From an uncultured Clostridium sp. (GTDB lineage: Bacteria; Bacillota; Clostridia; TANB77; CAG-508), in NCBI GenBank assembly GCA_948468685.1, contig CAOKJC010000003.1:1-32884 (forward strand): a stretch of 32,884 bases of DNA, written 5' to 3'. Positions 32,421-32,884 of this stretch are shown here, piece by piece. Under the pieces are notes generated by a model. That model was not told the origin of the DNA, searched no databases, and saw only the letters and a program-made list of their open reading frames with translations. Position numbers and translations under genes: made by a program. The number at the start of each line of letters is the position of its first letter. Position 1 is the first letter of the stretch.

Positions 32421-32884
32421 TTACATTCCTCCAAACATTTTTATAACATTTATTCCAAACTCACGTTGTGCTTCATAACTTTGTCCTGCTAACCAATCTC
32501 TAATTTTCATTGGTTTATCTAAATTTCTATTGTTTCTACTATAATAACTACTTATCTTCCTATGTAATCCTCTATCTATAGAAATTAGATTTCTTTCACT
32601 ATTTATAAGTTGTACATCAATTCCTGATTTTTTTACCTGACATTGTTCTACTATATGATGCCAATCTCTTCCTTCTCCTGCTGGTCCCATTGCTTTCTTT
32701 GCTTGTCTGAATGATTTGTATCCTTTGCTCGCATTTGTTGTGTTTGAATTTAATCTATTATCAAAATTATCATCACAATATGCATATACATTTGTCCCCA
32801 AAAGTGTTTCTGTTAAAATATTATCTGCATTTATAAACCTTCCCCATTCTGGACTATAATATCTGCTTTGCAAATAATATAAGT
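32421..32884 (-). CDS. RHS polymorphic toxin, C-terminal end with WHH nuclease-like tip (partial)
   Basis: The frame is open to the window edge (LYYLQSRYYSPEWGRFINAD), so the large RHS body lies beyond 32884. After the RHS-core end LLGTNVYAYC the tip carries GRDWHHIVEQCQ, NLISIDRGLHRKISSYYS and RDWLAGQSYEAQREFG. The HH-His spacing looks like an HNH/His-Me-finger nuclease toxin of the WHH-containing RHS tips. RHS proteins are secreted or surface-displayed, and the tip is delivered to competitor cells. It is followed immediately by a probable immunity gene. The nuclease call rests on motif pattern only. Confidence 0.82.
   Translation of the reverse strand, partial: LYYLQSRYYSPEWGRFINADNILTETLLGTNVYAYCDDNFDNRLNSNTTNASKGYKSFRQAKKAMGPAGEGRDWHHIVEQCQVKKSGIDVQLINSERNLISIDRGLHRKISSYYSRNNRNLDKPMKIRDWLAGQSYEAQREFGINVIKMFGGM
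32774..32816. repeat. 43-bp direct repeat, copy in the intact RHS gene
   Basis: Identical to 31625-31667. It covers the final codons of the RHS core, just before the variable toxin tip. Confidence 0.88.

Overview
The window looks like a chromosomal segment of a low-GC, endospore-type Firmicute, most likely an uncultured clostridial gut-type lineage. The evidence is the very AT-rich sequence, strong AGGAGG ribosome binding sites, a dipicolinate synthase subunit B gene, a Spo0A-like regulator, a Clostridia-type SecA, and PepF. No rRNA, tRNA or CRISPR array was found. Nearly all genes lie on the minus strand; the exceptions are dpaB, a small OB-like membrane protein and the Spo0A-like regulator.

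Layout. (1) 1-15 kb holds mostly housekeeping and envelope genes: pepF, two unknown genes, a frameshifted dpaB, a DHHW-protein/MBOAT acyltransferase pair for surface polymer acylation, a DUF4358-like protein, a long-chain acyl-CoA synthetase, a transglutaminase-like secreted protein, YihY, a CmpB-type permease, and recG broken by one extra base in an A7 run. Two families of short palindromic repeats lie here (57-bp and 31-bp units), several of them starting 0-1 nt after a stop codon. (2) 14.6-23.8 kb is the most unusual part. It is a five-gene minus-strand operon: a PP2C-type phosphatase, a protein with a degenerate VWA domain, a large helical protein, a TerY-like VWA protein with an intact MIDAS, and a 1564-residue protein. 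The last combines two CPxC zinc motifs, an apparent pseudokinase, an active-looking protein kinase domain and a beta-rich tail. It resembles the VWA/PP2C/kinase (TerY-P) triads but has extra partners. A nearby small gene carries a near-identical operator-like motif at its own promoter and may be co-regulated. (3) 23.9-25.0 kb is a scar of a mobile or defence insertion: a decayed HaeIII-family restriction endonuclease, a tyrosine-integrase fragment and an inverted repeat beside secA.

(4) 25-28.2 kb holds secA, its promoter, and a 150-bp MITE-like element with perfect 23-bp terminal inverted repeats. (5) 28.2-29.6 kb holds the OB-like membrane protein (frameshifted near its start) and the divergent Spo0A-like response regulator. 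(6) 29.7-32.9 kb is the 3' end of an RHS polymorphic toxin locus. It has the C-terminal end of an RHS gene that enters from beyond the window with an HNH-like WHH toxin tip, a DUF2019-like immunity gene, an orphan RHS tip joined through a 43-bp identical segment to a YcxB-like partner, and a DMP19-family gene. Noncoding 0.2-0.27-kb direct repeats separate these cassettes.

The repeated single-base frameshifts (dpaB, recG, the OB-like gene) could be genuine decay or sequencing/assembly error. They should be checked against reads before any loss-of-function reading.
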